From an uncultured Lachnospiraceae bacterium (GTDB taxonomy: Bacteria; Bacillota; Clostridia; Lachnospirales; Lachnospiraceae), in contig CAMWBY010000009.1 in NCBI GenBank assembly GCA_947172645.1, positions 1-64,000 of the forward strand: a stretch of 64,000 nt of DNA, given 5' to 3'. The first letter of the stretch is position 1. Every line of letters begins with the position of its first letter. The translations under genes and the position numbers were made by a program. Positions 9,253-18,607 of this stretch are shown piece by piece. The notes under the pieces were generated by a model. It worked only from the letters and a program-made list of their open reading frames with translations. It made no database searches and was not told the DNA's origin.

Positions 9253-10923
9253 TCATTTTTTTACATGTAAAACAAATGCTTCATAAGGCTTCAGGGTGAC
9301 ATCTGCCTTATCATATGTATTTTCCATATTAGAAATCAGGCAGGATGCGCCTACAAATTCACCGGGGATGGTAAAAGCAGCTTCATGGTCGCAGAAATTA
9401 CATACCACCAGTAATTTTTCGCTGTCCATAGTCCTGGTGTAGACGAAGAGTTCTTCGCTGTCCGCCAGAAGAAGCTCATATTTTCCGTAAACCATGATGG
9501 GATTCTGTTTTCTCAGTTCAATCAGCTTCTTGTAATAATGGAACACCGAGTTTGGGTCTGCCGTTTCGGCTTTGGCATTCACCTCTTTATAATTAGGATT
9601 TACGGCAATCCAAGGGGTGCCGGTAGTAAACCCGGCCTGTTCGGAATCATCCCATTGCACGGGAGTCCTTGCATTGTCACGGCTCTTTAAGAGCATACAG
9701 GGCCAAAATTCCTCATGCGACAGGGAACCGTCCGCACACCAGAACTTATATCCGTTGAGGCTGTCGATATCCCGGAAGTCTTTAAGGCTTTGGAAAGGGT
9801 AGTTGGTCATGCCAAGCTCTTCGCCCTGGTAGATATAGGGAGTACCCTGTTGCATGTGCAGGCAAGTAGCAAGCATCTTGGCGGATGCTTCGCGATACTG
9901 CGGGCGGTCATCGCCGAAGCGGGAGACTGCACGTGGCTGGTCATGGTTATCCCAGAATAAGCTGTTCCATGCAACGCCGTACAGTTCAGTCTGCCAGTGG
10001 GACATAATTTTCTTTAAAGTGGTGAGAGGCATTTTCTCATCTGTCCAGTTTCCGTATTTTCCGTCGCTCTCTACATGCTCGAACTGGAATACCATGTTCA
10101 GCTCGTGGGAGTCGTCTCCGGCGTACAGTTTCGCCTGTTCAACGGTGACGCCAGCCGTCTCGCCGACAGTCATGATATCGTATTTGGACAATACCTTTTC
10201 GTTCATTTCTTTCAGATATTTATGTACGTTAGGGCCATGTATACAGTAAGGAGAGAAATCGCCAAGCAGGCCGTGTACCTCGCCGTCAGGCATTTCTTTT
10301 GTCTTGGAAATCATGCTGATAACATCCATACGGAAACCGTCGATGCCTTTCTCGCACCACCATGTCATCATGTCGAACACTTCTTTACGCACTGTCGGGT
10401 TATCCCAGTTTAAGTCAGGTTGCTTTTTGGAGAAAAGGTGCAGGTAGTACATGGAGGTTGCCTCGTCATACTGCCATGCGGAGCCGCCAAAGCAGGAACC
10501 CCAGTTGTTAGGCGGATTTTGCCCGTCTTTACCTTCGCGCCAGATATAGTAGTCGCGGTATTCGTTGTTCGTTGACTTCCGGCTCTCCACAAACCACTTG
10601 TGCTCGTCGGAAGTATGGTTGACAACAAGGTCCATGACAATTTTAAGACCTCTTTCGTGGGCAGCCGCAAGCAGCTCGTCAAAGTCTTCCATAGTACCGA
10701 ACTCATCCATGATATCCTGGTAATCGCTGATATCATAACCGTTGTCATCATTGGGGGATTTGTACACAGGCGACAGCCAGATAACGTCAATCCCCAGATA
10801 TTTTAGGTAATCCAGACGGCTGATGATTCCCTGTAAATCCCCGATGCCGTCTCCGTTGCTGTCCATAAAGCTGCGCGGATAAATCTGGTAGACCACCGCT
10901 TCTTTCCACCATGTTTTGTTCAT
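9253..10923 (-). CDS. malL: GH13 oligo-1,6-glucosidase-like alpha-glucosidase (Val next to nucleophile)
   Basis: A 556-residue cytoplasmic GH13 alpha-glucosidase, the usual length for oligo-1,6-glucosidases. It opens WWKEAVVYQIYPRSFMDSNG; region I is DLVVNHTSDEH. The catalytic set is Asp200 (GFRMDVI), Glu255 (VGETAGV) and the Asp in DNHDQPR near residue 330. The residue after the nucleophile is Val, which in this subfamily goes with alpha-1,6 (isomaltose-type) specificity; its neighbour has Ala. The start at 10923 has AAAGGAAG upstream. Together with the next GH13 gene and the divergent GH31, it forms an alpha-glucoside hydrolysis block. Trehalose-6-phosphate hydrolase is a less likely alternative. 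Confidence 0.9.
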   Translation of the reverse strand: MNKTWWKEAVVYQIYPRSFMDSNGDGIGDLQGIISRLDYLKYLGIDVIWLSPVYKSPNDDNGYDISDYQDIMDEFGTMEDFDELLAAAHERGLKIVMDLVVNHTSDEHKWFVESRKSTNNEYRDYYIWREGKDGQNPPNNWGSCFGGSAWQYDEATSMYYLHLFSKKQPDLNWDNPTVRKEVFDMMTWWCEKGIDGFRMDVISMISKTKEMPDGEVHGLLGDFSPYCIHGPNVHKYLKEMNEKVLSKYDIMTVGETAGVTVEQAKLYAGDDSHELNMVFQFEHVESDGKYGNWTDEKMPLTTLKKIMSHWQTELYGVAWNSLFWDNHDQPRAVSRFGDDRPQYREASAKMLATCLHMQQGTPYIYQGEELGMTNYPFQSLKDFRDIDSLNGYKFWCADGSLSHEEFWPCMLLKSRDNARTPVQWDDSEQAGFTTGTPWIAVNPNYKEVNAKAETADPNSVFHYYKKLIELRKQNPIMVYGKYELLLADSEELFVYTRTMDSEKLLVVCNFCDHEAAFTIPGEFVGASCLISNMENTYDKADVTLKPYEAFVLHVKK

Positions 10924-11043
10924 AGTAATTTCTTCCTTTCTTGATGTTTGTTATGTTTATGTAACACATGTTATCAATTTCTCTATTCTGTATGCCGATT
11001 CTTTTTCTTGCTTAATTAACGAATTTGGCAGCAGGGGATTAAC

Positions 11044-12708
11044 CTACATCTCCAGAACCAGTACCTGGTACCCATGTAATTTGATGGTTTCATTATCTGC
11101 CGCGATATCATGGTAATTATTTATAAGGACATTTTTGTATGCGGAAGGAAGCGTCACTTCCTGTTCTTCTTTCTGGTAATTTCCGATTACCAACAAAGTT
11201 TTCTCGCCTTCACGGTAATATGCCATCAGATTGTGGCGGTCCTCCCACACCGGTTTCAGTGCGCCGTATACGATAGTCTCCTTGTAGGCAGGATTTTTGC
11301 GCAGGGCAATCAGTTCCTTATAGAAGCTAAGTACGGAATCCGGGTCATCCATCTGCGCCGCCGCATTGATGTTAGTATAATTCGGGTTGACTTTCAGCCA
11401 CGGCGTTCCGGTAGTGAACCCGGCATTTGTCCCATCGGACCACTGCATAGGGGTACGGCCATTGTCCCGGCTGAATTCGGATACGGCTTTTAGAGCCTCC
11501 TCAGGGGTAAGTCCGGCGTTCAGAGCCACTTTGTATTCGTCAAGGGTCGAGACGTCGTCCACTTCATCTATGGATGCAAAAGCCATGTTTTCCATGCCAA
11601 GCTCCTGGCCTTGAAAGATAAACGGAAGGCCGCGCAGCATGAAATTTAAGGTTCCCAACATCTTCTTGCTCTCGGCACAGCGGTCGCCCTCCGGGATATA
11701 ACGGCTGGCGCCACGGGGCTCGTCATGGTTCTCGATGATATTGGACAGGAAACCGATACCGTCTGCCCGCGCCTGGGATTCGAAACAGCAGCGTTTATAA
11801 TCGTCCGGCGTGATAGGCGTGGCATCATACCAACCTTTTTCACTCATGCCGAAAAAGGCTTCATTAAAGTCAAACATACTGGAGAAGTAACCGTCTTCTC
11901 CGATAAATTTGGCAACTGCATCTGGCTTTGCATCGAATACTTCGCCTACGGAAAACGCATCGTATTGATTGAAAGTACGGTCGCGCATTTCGGTTAAAAA
12001 TTCTCCAAGGCCTTCGGCCTCCTGGAGCATGGCGCCGATGCTGCACATACCGTCTTCGCGGTCCGGAGCATAATCATGCATGGGTAAAGCTTTTTTGATA
12101 TTCGTAATGGCATCGATACGGAAGCCGCCTAACCCTTTATCAAGCCACCAATTGATATTCTTGTATACTTCTTCACGGACTTCCGGGTTCTCCCAGTTTA
12201 AGTCGGGCTGCTTCTTGTGGAATAAGTGCAGATATTGCTTGTTGGTGCCCGGTAAGTCATCCCATGCGGAACCGCCGAAACAGGAACGCCAGTTAGTAGG
12301 CGCTTTCCCTTCTTCTTTATCTTTTAAATAGAAGAAATTGCCGTATTTTCCGTCCGGGTCTTCGCAGGCTTTCCGGAACCATTCATGTTCATCGGAACAG
12401 TGGTTTACTACTAAGTCCAAGAGTACGTATATGTCGCGATTCTTCGCCTCGGCGATAAGGCGCTCCATATCTTCCATGGTGCCGAAACGGGGGTCGATAC
12501 TATAATAATCCGAAATGTCATATCCCTGGTCCGCCAAAGGGGATTTATAGCAGGGGGACAGCCAGATAACGTCCACGCCTAAATCTTTAATATAATCTAA
12601 TTTATCGATGATACCCGGAATATCTCCGATGCCGTCACCGTTGGAATCGTAGAAACTCTTCGGGTAAATTTGATATACTACTTTGTCATGCCACCATTTT
12701 TTTGTCAT
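11044..12708 (-). CDS. GH13 maltase-like alpha-glucosidase (Ala next to nucleophile)
   Basis: A 554-residue GH13 enzyme, paralogous to the gene downstream. Motifs: WWHDKVVYQIYPKSFYDSNG at the N-terminus, DLVVNHCSDEH, nucleophile Asp199 in GFRIDAI, acid/base Glu in SVGEVFD and the third Asp in ENHDEPR. Ala follows the nucleophile instead of Val, which in this subfamily favours alpha-1,4 substrates such as maltose. The ATG at 12708 has TAGGAGG upstream, which rules out the 22-residue upstream extension. The promoter at 12746-12774 (minus strand) serves it; the second GH13 gene 120 bases downstream probably shares the transcript. Confidence 0.9.
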   Translation of the reverse strand: MTKKWWHDKVVYQIYPKSFYDSNGDGIGDIPGIIDKLDYIKDLGVDVIWLSPCYKSPLADQGYDISDYYSIDPRFGTMEDMERLIAEAKNRDIYVLLDLVVNHCSDEHEWFRKACEDPDGKYGNFFYLKDKEEGKAPTNWRSCFGGSAWDDLPGTNKQYLHLFHKKQPDLNWENPEVREEVYKNINWWLDKGLGGFRIDAITNIKKALPMHDYAPDREDGMCSIGAMLQEAEGLGEFLTEMRDRTFNQYDAFSVGEVFDAKPDAVAKFIGEDGYFSSMFDFNEAFFGMSEKGWYDATPITPDDYKRCCFESQARADGIGFLSNIIENHDEPRGASRYIPEGDRCAESKKMLGTLNFMLRGLPFIFQGQELGMENMAFASIDEVDDVSTLDEYKVALNAGLTPEEALKAVSEFSRDNGRTPMQWSDGTNAGFTTGTPWLKVNPNYTNINAAAQMDDPDSVLSFYKELIALRKNPAYKETIVYGALKPVWEDRHNLMAYYREGEKTLLVIGNYQKEEQEVTLPSAYKNVLINNYHDIAADNETIKLHGYQVLVLEM

Positions 12709-12745
12709 AGCCGTACCTCCTGTATCGTTGCTTGTTTGAATTGTT

Positions 12746-12774
12746 ATTATACAATATAATGATACATGTGGCAA
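12746..12774 (-). promoter_or_regulatory. Promoter of the GH13 pair
   Basis: Read on the minus strand: TTGCCA (12774-12769), a 17-base spacer and TATAAT (12751-12746), about 38 bases before the ATG at 12708. A palindrome-like AAAAT-TACGTA-G-ATTTT at about 12795-12811, between this and the divergent promoter, could be a LacI-type operator. Confidence 0.65.
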
Positions 12775-12854
12775 TGTCTTACAGTTATATGATAAAAAAT
12801 TACGTAGATTTTTTTCGATGATAAATATTAGTAGTAACTTATGCGCAAAAGGTG

Positions 12855-12883
12855 TTGAGCAACAAATGGATTTATGTTATAAT
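12855..12883 (+). promoter_or_regulatory. Promoter of the GH31 gene
   Basis: TTGAGC (12855-12860), a 17-base spacer and TATAAT (12878-12883), ending 27 bases before the ATG at 12911. It is divergent from the GH13 promoter, so both sets could be controlled from one region. Confidence 0.65.
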
Positions 12884-12910
12884 TTCACAAAAAGCAGAAG
12901 GAGGAGAATC

Positions 12911-14981
12911 ATGGTACAGAAATATAAATTTGGCAGCCCGTTTCAGACGGATGCGGTGGTGCGTGAGGTAGCGCTTTCTGAGGGGCAAATGCCATACATG
13001 AAGAAGGAAGAAGGGGAGAAACTCAGCTTTTCTTATCATTTGGCAGAGGAAGATGAGGTGTACGGTTTAGGCGAAAACGTAAGGGGCATCAATAAACGGG
13101 GATGGCAGTACAGGAGCTGCTGTATGGATGAGCCTAATCATTTTGAGGACAAACGTTCGCTGTATGCTTCCCACAACTTCTTTGTTGTCAGGGGAAAGAA
13201 GTGCTTCGGCGTATTCCTGGATGCGCCCGGCATCGTGACCTTTGACATCGGCTATACGCATCTGGATGAGATGACTGTCACGCTGGAAGAGCCGGACGCT
13301 ATGGTATACGTGTTCGGGGGGGGGGGGGGTGGGGGACAGCGTCCTGGAGATTGTGAAAGAATTTCGAGTACTTGTGGGTCGGAGCTATATTCCGCCGAAG
13401 TGGGCTTTCGGATACCAGCAGAGTCGTTGGAGTTATATGACGGAAGATGAAGTTTATGAAGTTGCAAAGAAGCACAGGGACAACCATTTCCCTCTGGACA
13501 GCATCTATCTGGATATCGATTATATGGAGCGGTATAAGGACTTTACCATTGACAGGGAGAGAATGCCTCATTTCGAGGAGATGGTAGAGAACTTGAAGAA
13601 AGACCATATCCGTATCGTTCCGATTATCGATGCGGGCGTGAAAGTGGAAGAGGGATATCCTGTCTATGAAGAAGGCGTAGAGAAAGGGTATTTCTGTAAG
13701 GATAAGGACGGAAAAGAGTTTGTGGTCGGCGTCTGGCCGGGACAGGTGCATTTCCCCGACGTGCTCAATAAGGAAGCGAGAGAATGGTTCGGCAACCATT
13801 ATAAATTCCTGATTGACAAGGGTGTGGAAGGTTTCTGGAATGATATGAATGAGCCTGCCATATTCTATGCCCAGGACCGTCTGGACAGCACCATAGACGA
13901 GATTGCTGAGCTGAAAGGCAAGAACCTGGATTTGAGTGTTTACCATAAGTTTATGGGAACGGTGATGGGTCTGTCAAACAATACGGAGGATTATAAGAAA
14001 TTCTATCATGAGACGGAAAGCGGCAGGATGAGCCATGACAAGGTACATAATCTTTTCGGTTACAATATGACGAGGGCGGCAGGGGAAGCTTTCGAACGGA
14101 TATGCCCGGACAAGAGAATTCTGATGTTTTCCAGGTCTTCCTATGTGGGAATGCACCGCTATGGCGGCATATGGATGGGCGACAATAAATCCTGGTGGCA
14201 GCATATGCTCTTAAATTTCAAGATGCAGCCGTCTTTGAATATGATGGGCATCCTGTATACCGGAGGCGATATAGGCGGCTTCGGGGCGGACACTACGGAA
14301 GATTTGGTAATCCGCTGGACGCAGATGACGCTTTTTGCTCCCCTTATGCGTAACCACAGCGCTTTGGGCACGAGGGTACAGGAAGTTTACAGATTTGACA
14401 ACCAGGATATTCTGCGCAACATTCTGGGTATCCGTTATGGGCTTCTCCCGTATCTGTACAGCGAGTTTATGAAAGCGGCGTTGCGTGATGAGATGTATTA
14501 CAAACCTTTATCTTTCGAGTACACGCAGGATTCCTATGCGTCCCAGGTGGAGGACCAGCTCCTGGCAGGCGACAGCGTGATGACAACGCCTGTATTTGTA
14601 CAGAATGCCAAGGGAAGATATGTATATCTGCCTGAGGAGATGGCAATGGTAAGAATGCGCAGCCTGGACGATTATGATACGCAAAGATACGGCGCAGGGC
14701 ATCACTATATAGAGGCAGGACTTGGCGAGACTCTTCTTTTTGTCCGTAAGAATAAAATGTTGATTCTGTCTAAGGGCGGAGAGTATACAGAAGATGTGAA
14801 TACGGACTGTGTGAAAGCTCTTGCATTCGTGGAAGACAAAGCCGTATATGAGTGGTATGAAGACGACGGAATGAGCAAAGATTACGATAACCCGGAGAAC
14901 ATAAGGAAGATTACGGTATCAGCCGACGGCTCCTGCACATGCGAAGGGAAACCCGTGAAGTTGGAAGTTGAAATGCTGTAA
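12911..14981 (+). CDS. GH31 alpha-glucosidase, frame interrupted at a 14-G tract
   Basis: A GH31 retaining alpha-glucosidase that releases glucose from the non-reducing end of alpha-glucosides. The N-terminal beta-sandwich (VYGLGENVRGINKRG, SLYASHNFF) is in one frame up to 13315. The catalytic barrel (RSYIPPKWAFGYQQSRW, nucleophile Asp in GFWNDMNEPA, HRYGGIWMGDN with the acid/base Asp) is in another from ~13331. The break is the run of 14 G at 13316-13329. Removing one G joins the parts into a 689-residue enzyme of normal length; as written, translation stops at 13450. AGGAGGAG precedes the ATG. The overall sequence resembles gut Lachnospiraceae GH31 enzymes. It is either a slippage-switched gene or a miscounted homopolymer. 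Confidence 0.85.
13316..13329 (+). repeat. Poly-G tract (14 G) inside the GH31 coding region
   Basis: Fourteen consecutive G, then T and five more G. Tract lengths of 13 or 16 put the two halves of the GH31 gene in one frame; 14 and 15 do not. Long mononucleotide runs in coding regions are classic slipped-strand sites. Confidence 0.9.
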
Positions 14982-15041
14982 TGCTGTAATGATAGGTAGG
15001 GTAAGCTGTTGCAAAGTACAGTGTTTCTGCAAGATATCGTT

Positions 15042-15070
15042 TTGATAAACGCATATTGGAACGGTATGTT
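15042..15070 (+). promoter_or_regulatory. Putative promoter of the second LacI-family gene
   Basis: TTGATA (15042-15047), a 17-base spacer and TATGTT (15065-15070). A short inverted repeat TGCTG-TTTTG-CAGCA (15080-15094) lies just downstream and could be an autoregulatory operator, although it lacks a central CG. Confidence 0.4.
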
Positions 15071-15166
15071 GTCGGGAATTGCTGTTTTGCAGCAGCTTAT
15101 TTTAATCAGTCGCGCAAGTTTGGGCGCTTTAATCTAAAATAGGCGCAGCAGAGGGGAAGAACAGCA

Positions 15167-16189
15167 GTGACAATCAAAGAGATAGCGGATATCGTGGGTG
15201 TGAGTGCGACTACGGTGTCGAATGTCATCCATGGAAAGGCGAAGGAAGTATCCCCGGCTACGGTGGAGAAGATTCAGAAGGCGTTAGAAGAGTATCAGTA
15301 TACGCCTAATATCAGCGCAAGAAACCTGGCGAGCAATAAATCAAAAATAATAGGCGTTATTATGAAATCCCACCATGAGCACGAGACGAACCGCTTTATC
15401 GACCCATTTATCAGTGAATTACTGGGGGACATTGAGGTATGCGCGAGCCGGATGGGCTATTATGTGATGGTATATACTTCCCGGAACATCCAGGAAATCA
15501 AAAATTATATTATTTCCTGGAACATCGACGGTATGGTGATGGTAGGGTTTGTGGCGGAGGAAATCCGTTCCGTTCAGGAAGTATGCGCGCGGCCTATGGC
15601 ATTGATTGACGTGTATGGCTCTTGCGGAGAGGAGAACTGCGTCAGCATCGGGCTGGAAGACCGGAACGGCATGTACAGTCTGACACAGTATGTTATTTCC
15701 TGCGGGCATAGAAAAATTGCTTTTCTGGCGGATAATGACACGAACCTGGACCATGAGCGCAGGATTGGGTTCCGGCAGGCTATGGAAGAGGCGGGGCTTG
15801 AGACGGAGCCGGAAGATTTTATACGGATTGTTCCCGCCGGGTATTACGAAATTGCAAATATGGATGAAATATACCACAAGTCCTTTGGATATACGGCGAT
15901 GATGTGTGTGTCTGATTACTATGCCGCCCTTGTGTTAAACGGGCTAAAAGACAGAGGGCGGAGGGTGCCGGAGGATATTTCGGTTACCGGGTTTGATGAT
16001 AATTATTTAGCGAGGTTTGTGCGTCCCGCCCTTACGACGGTCCGCCAGGACATGGGGCAGAAAGGAAAGACAGCGGTGGAATGCTTGTGCGATATGATGG
16101 AAAAACCGGGAGATAAACGTTGCCGGAGCACTGTCCTTTCCACCAAACTGGTGGTGCGTGATTCGGTAAGGACAATTGGTCTGGATTAG
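15167..16189 (+). CDS. LacI/GalR-family transcriptional regulator
   Basis: A 340-residue repressor. The helix-turn-helix is at residues 1-25 (TIKEIADIVGVSATTVSNVI) with the LacI hinge near 45-58 (NISARNLASNKSKIIGVIM). The rest is a sugar-binding-like domain, with a D-H-E-R-R-I-G-F-R-Q-A motif, CVSDYYAALVLNGLKDRGRRVPEDISVTGFDD and TTVRQD, all typical for the family. It starts at a GTG (15167) behind GAGGGGAAG; no ATG in frame nearby has a better site. It sits 185 bases downstream of the GH31 gene on the same strand, so control of the alpha-glucosidase block is a reasonable inference; its effector is unknown. Confidence 0.9.
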   Translation: MTIKEIADIVGVSATTVSNVIHGKAKEVSPATVEKIQKALEEYQYTPNISARNLASNKSKIIGVIMKSHHEHETNRFIDPFISELLGDIEVCASRMGYYVMVYTSRNIQEIKNYIISWNIDGMVMVGFVAEEIRSVQEVCARPMALIDVYGSCGEENCVSIGLEDRNGMYSLTQYVISCGHRKIAFLADNDTNLDHERRIGFRQAMEEAGLETEPEDFIRIVPAGYYEIANMDEIYHKSFGYTAMMCVSDYYAALVLNGLKDRGRRVPEDISVTGFDDNYLARFVRPALTTVRQDMGQKGKTAVECLCDMMEKPGDKRCRSTVLSTKLVVRDSVRTIGLD

Positions 16190-16259
16190 CGTTTGTGCTT
16201 ATCTATTAGGAATAGGGCGCTGAAATAAAAACATGTGGAAGTTTTTTCTGAAAAAATGA

Positions 16260-16288
16260 TTGACAGATTCATAAGCCGGGTGTATTAT
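16260..16288 (+). promoter_or_regulatory. cysK promoter
   Basis: Consensus TTGACA (16260-16265), a 17-base spacer and TATTAT (16283-16288), 83 bases before the ATG. The 12-mer ATTCATACTAAA (16291-16302), at the likely transcription start, recurs upstream of metN (17378-17389). Confidence 0.75.
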
Positions 16289-16371
16289 CAATTCATACTA
16301 AACCTAGCAAATAAGTAGGAAATAGAATTACGTAAATCAGGCAGGGAAAATATCCCGGAATGGAGCAAATC

Positions 16372-17310
16372 ATGTCAAATATTAAGAAGAGTGCGGCGGA
16401 ACTGATTGGTAGAACACCGTTGTTGGAAGTTACCAACTACGAGAAGAATCATAACATTACAGATGTTACTTTATTGACGAAACTGGAATATTTAAATCCG
16501 GCAGGGTCAGTGAAAGACCGCACCGCCCTGAATATGATTGAAGAGGCGGAGAAGAGCGGCAAGCTGAAACCGGGGGCGACTATCATCGAGCCGACTTCGG
16601 GCAATACGGGTATCGGCCTTGCGGCAGTGGGGGCGGCCAAAGGATATAAGACGGTCCTGACACTTCCGGAGACTATGAGCGTGGAGCGCAGGAAGCTATT
16701 ACAGGCATATGGAGCGAAACTGGTATTGACGGAGGGCGCCAAGGGCATGTCGGGTGCAATCGCAAAGGCGGAGGAATTGCATGATTCTATTCCGGGTTCT
16801 GTTATTTTAGGACAGTTTGTGAATCCTGCCAACGCGGCGATACATAAGAAGACGACGGGCCCCGAGATATGGGAGGACACGGATGGAAAAGTTGACATTT
16901 TTGTGGCAGGCGTCGGTACGGGCGGCACAATCACGGGTGTAGGCGAATATCTCAAAGAACAAAACCCGGCTGTACATGTGGTGGCAGTGGAACCGGCGGA
17001 CAGCCCGGTACTGTCCGGAGGAGCATCGGGGCCTCATAAGATTCAGGGAATCGGGGCCGGATTCGTGCCTGAAGTGCTTCATACGGACGTATATGACGAG
17101 ATAATCCAGGTATCCAGTGAAGACGCATTTGCGGCAGGCAGGGCTATGGCATTGGAGGAAGGTATCCTGGTCGGTATTTCATCCGGTGCGGCGCTCCATG
17201 CGGCGGCGGAATTAGCAAGACGTCCGGAGAATAAGGGCAAGGTGATTGTTGCCCTCCTGCCGGATTCAGGGGACCGTTACCTGTCCACGCCGTTGTTTTC
17301 GGCTGAATAG
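16372..17310 (+). CDS. cysK: Cysteine synthase A (O-acetylserine sulfhydrylase)
   Basis: A 312-residue PLP enzyme making cysteine from O-acetylserine and sulfide in the cytoplasm. Landmarks: [10 protein letters not shown], the PLP lysine in NPAGSVKDR, the substrate loop [19 protein letters not shown], the phosphate-binding loop [12 protein letters not shown], and the C-terminal S-S-G-A-A segment followed by [10 protein letters not shown]. The ATG at 16372 has GGAG six bases upstream and is preferred over the ATG at 16360. It has its own strong promoter and shares a 12-base sequence with the following met transporter region, consistent with joint sulfur control. The sequence fits CysK rather than cystathionine beta-synthase, as no CBS or regulatory domain is present. 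Confidence 0.95.
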   Translation: MSNIKKSAAELIGRTPLLEVTNYEKNHNITDVTLLTKLEYLNPAGSVKDRTALNMIEEAEKSGKLKPGATIIEPTSGNTGIGLAAVGAAKGYKTVLTLPETMSVERRKLLQAYGAKLVLTEGAKGMSGAIAKAEELHDSIPGSVILGQFVNPANAAIHKKTTGPEIWEDTDGKVDIFVAGVGTGGTITGVGEYLKEQNPAVHVVAVEPADSPVLSGGASGPHKIQGIGAGFVPEVLHTDVYDEIIQVSSEDAFAAGRAMALEEGILVGISSGAALHAAAELARRPENKGKVIVALLPDSGDRYLSTPLFSAE

Positions 17311-17362
17311 GCAGAATGCACCGGAAAAATATGTGTTTCCATAGCAAAAAGTACGCGTAAAC

Positions 17363-17391
17363 TTGACAAATTCCGCTATTCATACTAAAGT
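17363..17391 (+). promoter_or_regulatory. Putative promoter of the metNIQ operon
   Basis: TTGACA (17363-17368), a 17-base spacer and TAAAGT (17386-17391). The repeated 12-mer ATTCATACTAAA (17378-17389) overlaps the -10. No SAM riboswitch was recognised in the 5' region to 17536. Confidence 0.5.
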
Positions 17392-17536
17392 AGTCAAGGT
17401 GGAGTGTTTCGGTTGGCGGTTTTCTAAATATGCAGAGAAGAATTGACCATATAAGTCAAAAATGAGGTCGAGACGGAAAAGTACATAACAGGAAGAAAGC
17501 AGAAAGAGGGAAAGTCGCCGGGAAAGGATAGAAGAG

Positions 17537-18607
17537 ATGGCGGGAATCATAGAAGTTCGCGGCTTGAGTAAGACATTCGTGACGAAAGACGCTGATGTGG
17601 AGGCGTTACAGGATATTAATTTATCGATTCAGGCAGGCGATATTTACGGTATTATCGGTATGTCGGGAGCAGGTAAGAGTACGCTTGTGCGTTGCCTGAA
17701 TTTCTTGGAGCGTCCGACTGCGGGCACGGTGGAGATTGAGGGACGTGATTTAGGAAGGATGTCCGGGAAGGAACTTCGCGCCAAACGGGCGGAGATTGCG
17801 ATGATTTTCCAGCATTTTAATCTGTTGATGCAGAAAAATGTCATAGATAACATATGTTTCCCTTTGCTGTATGGCGGCGTCGGTAAGAAAGACGGCGGCA
17901 AGAAGGGGACCATGAGCAAGAAAGACGCCAGGAAGCGCGCGCAGGAGCTGTTAGAGATTGTCGGCATGACGGACAAGGCAACGGCATACCCATCCCAGTT
18001 ATCGGGCGGACAGAAACAGCGTGTGGCGATTGCCAGGGCGCTTGCGGTGAACCCGAAGATACTCTTGTGCGATGAGGCGACGAGCGCGCTGGACCCACAG
18101 ACGACACAGTCGATTTTACAGCTGTTAAAGCAGATTAATAAGGAATATGGAATTACAATTGTTATTATTACCCACGAGATGTCGGTAGTCAGGGAAATCT
18201 GCTCCCACGTTGCTATTATCGGCGGCGGGCATCTGGTAGAGCAGGGCAGGGTTGCGGATATCTTTTCCCATCCTAAGACGAAGGAGGCCAAGGAGCTGAT
18301 TGTCAAGGGACGTGGAGAAGAGAGGCGGACATTGGAGAACCATCAGCGCGATTTGATGAAAGGTAAATGCTGCATCCGTATTGTTTTTTCCGTCAACTCA
18401 TCTTTCGAGCCGGTTATCGCTAACATGGTGCTGCGGTTCGGGCAGCCTATTAATATATTGCGTGCCGACACGAAGAACGTGGAAGGGATTGCCAGAGGCG
18501 AGATGATACTGAGTCTTCCGGACGATAGACAGATGCAGGAAGATATGAAGCAATATTTGACGCAGCGAGGGCTTGACGTAGAGGAGGTGGATGGCTATGT
18601 GGTCTAA
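17537..18607 (+). CDS. metN: Methionine ABC transporter ATP-binding protein
   Basis: A 356-residue ATPase driving uptake of methionine at the inner face of the membrane. Walker A is GMSGAGKST (~residue 42), the Q-loop IFQHFNLL, the signature LSGGQKQRVAIARAL and Walker B ILLCDEATSALDP. A Lys/Gly-rich insert (VGKKDGGKKGTMSKKDARKR) sits between the Q-loop and the signature. The C-terminal ~75 residues are the NIL domain, which binds methionine and inhibits transport when the pool is full. It starts at ATG 17537 in a purine-rich leader and overlaps metI by 11 bases, so the two are translationally linked. Gene order metN-metI-metQ supports the call. Confidence 0.95.
   Translation: MAGIIEVRGLSKTFVTKDADVEALQDINLSIQAGDIYGIIGMSGAGKSTLVRCLNFLERPTAGTVEIEGRDLGRMSGKELRAKRAEIAMIFQHFNLLMQKNVIDNICFPLLYGGVGKKDGGKKGTMSKKDARKRAQELLEIVGMTDKATAYPSQLSGGQKQRVAIARALAVNPKILLCDEATSALDPQTTQSILQLLKQINKEYGITIVIITHEMSVVREICSHVAIIGGGHLVEQGRVADIFSHPKTKEAKELIVKGRGEERRTLENHQRDLMKGKCCIRIVFSVNSSFEPVIANMVLRFGQPINILRADTKNVEGIARGEMILSLPDDRQMQEDMKQYLTQRGLDVEEVDGYVV

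Noticed and set aside
17311-17536. SAM riboswitch upstream of metN
   Set aside because: No core motif of SAM-I type or matching stem arrangement could be read in the leader.
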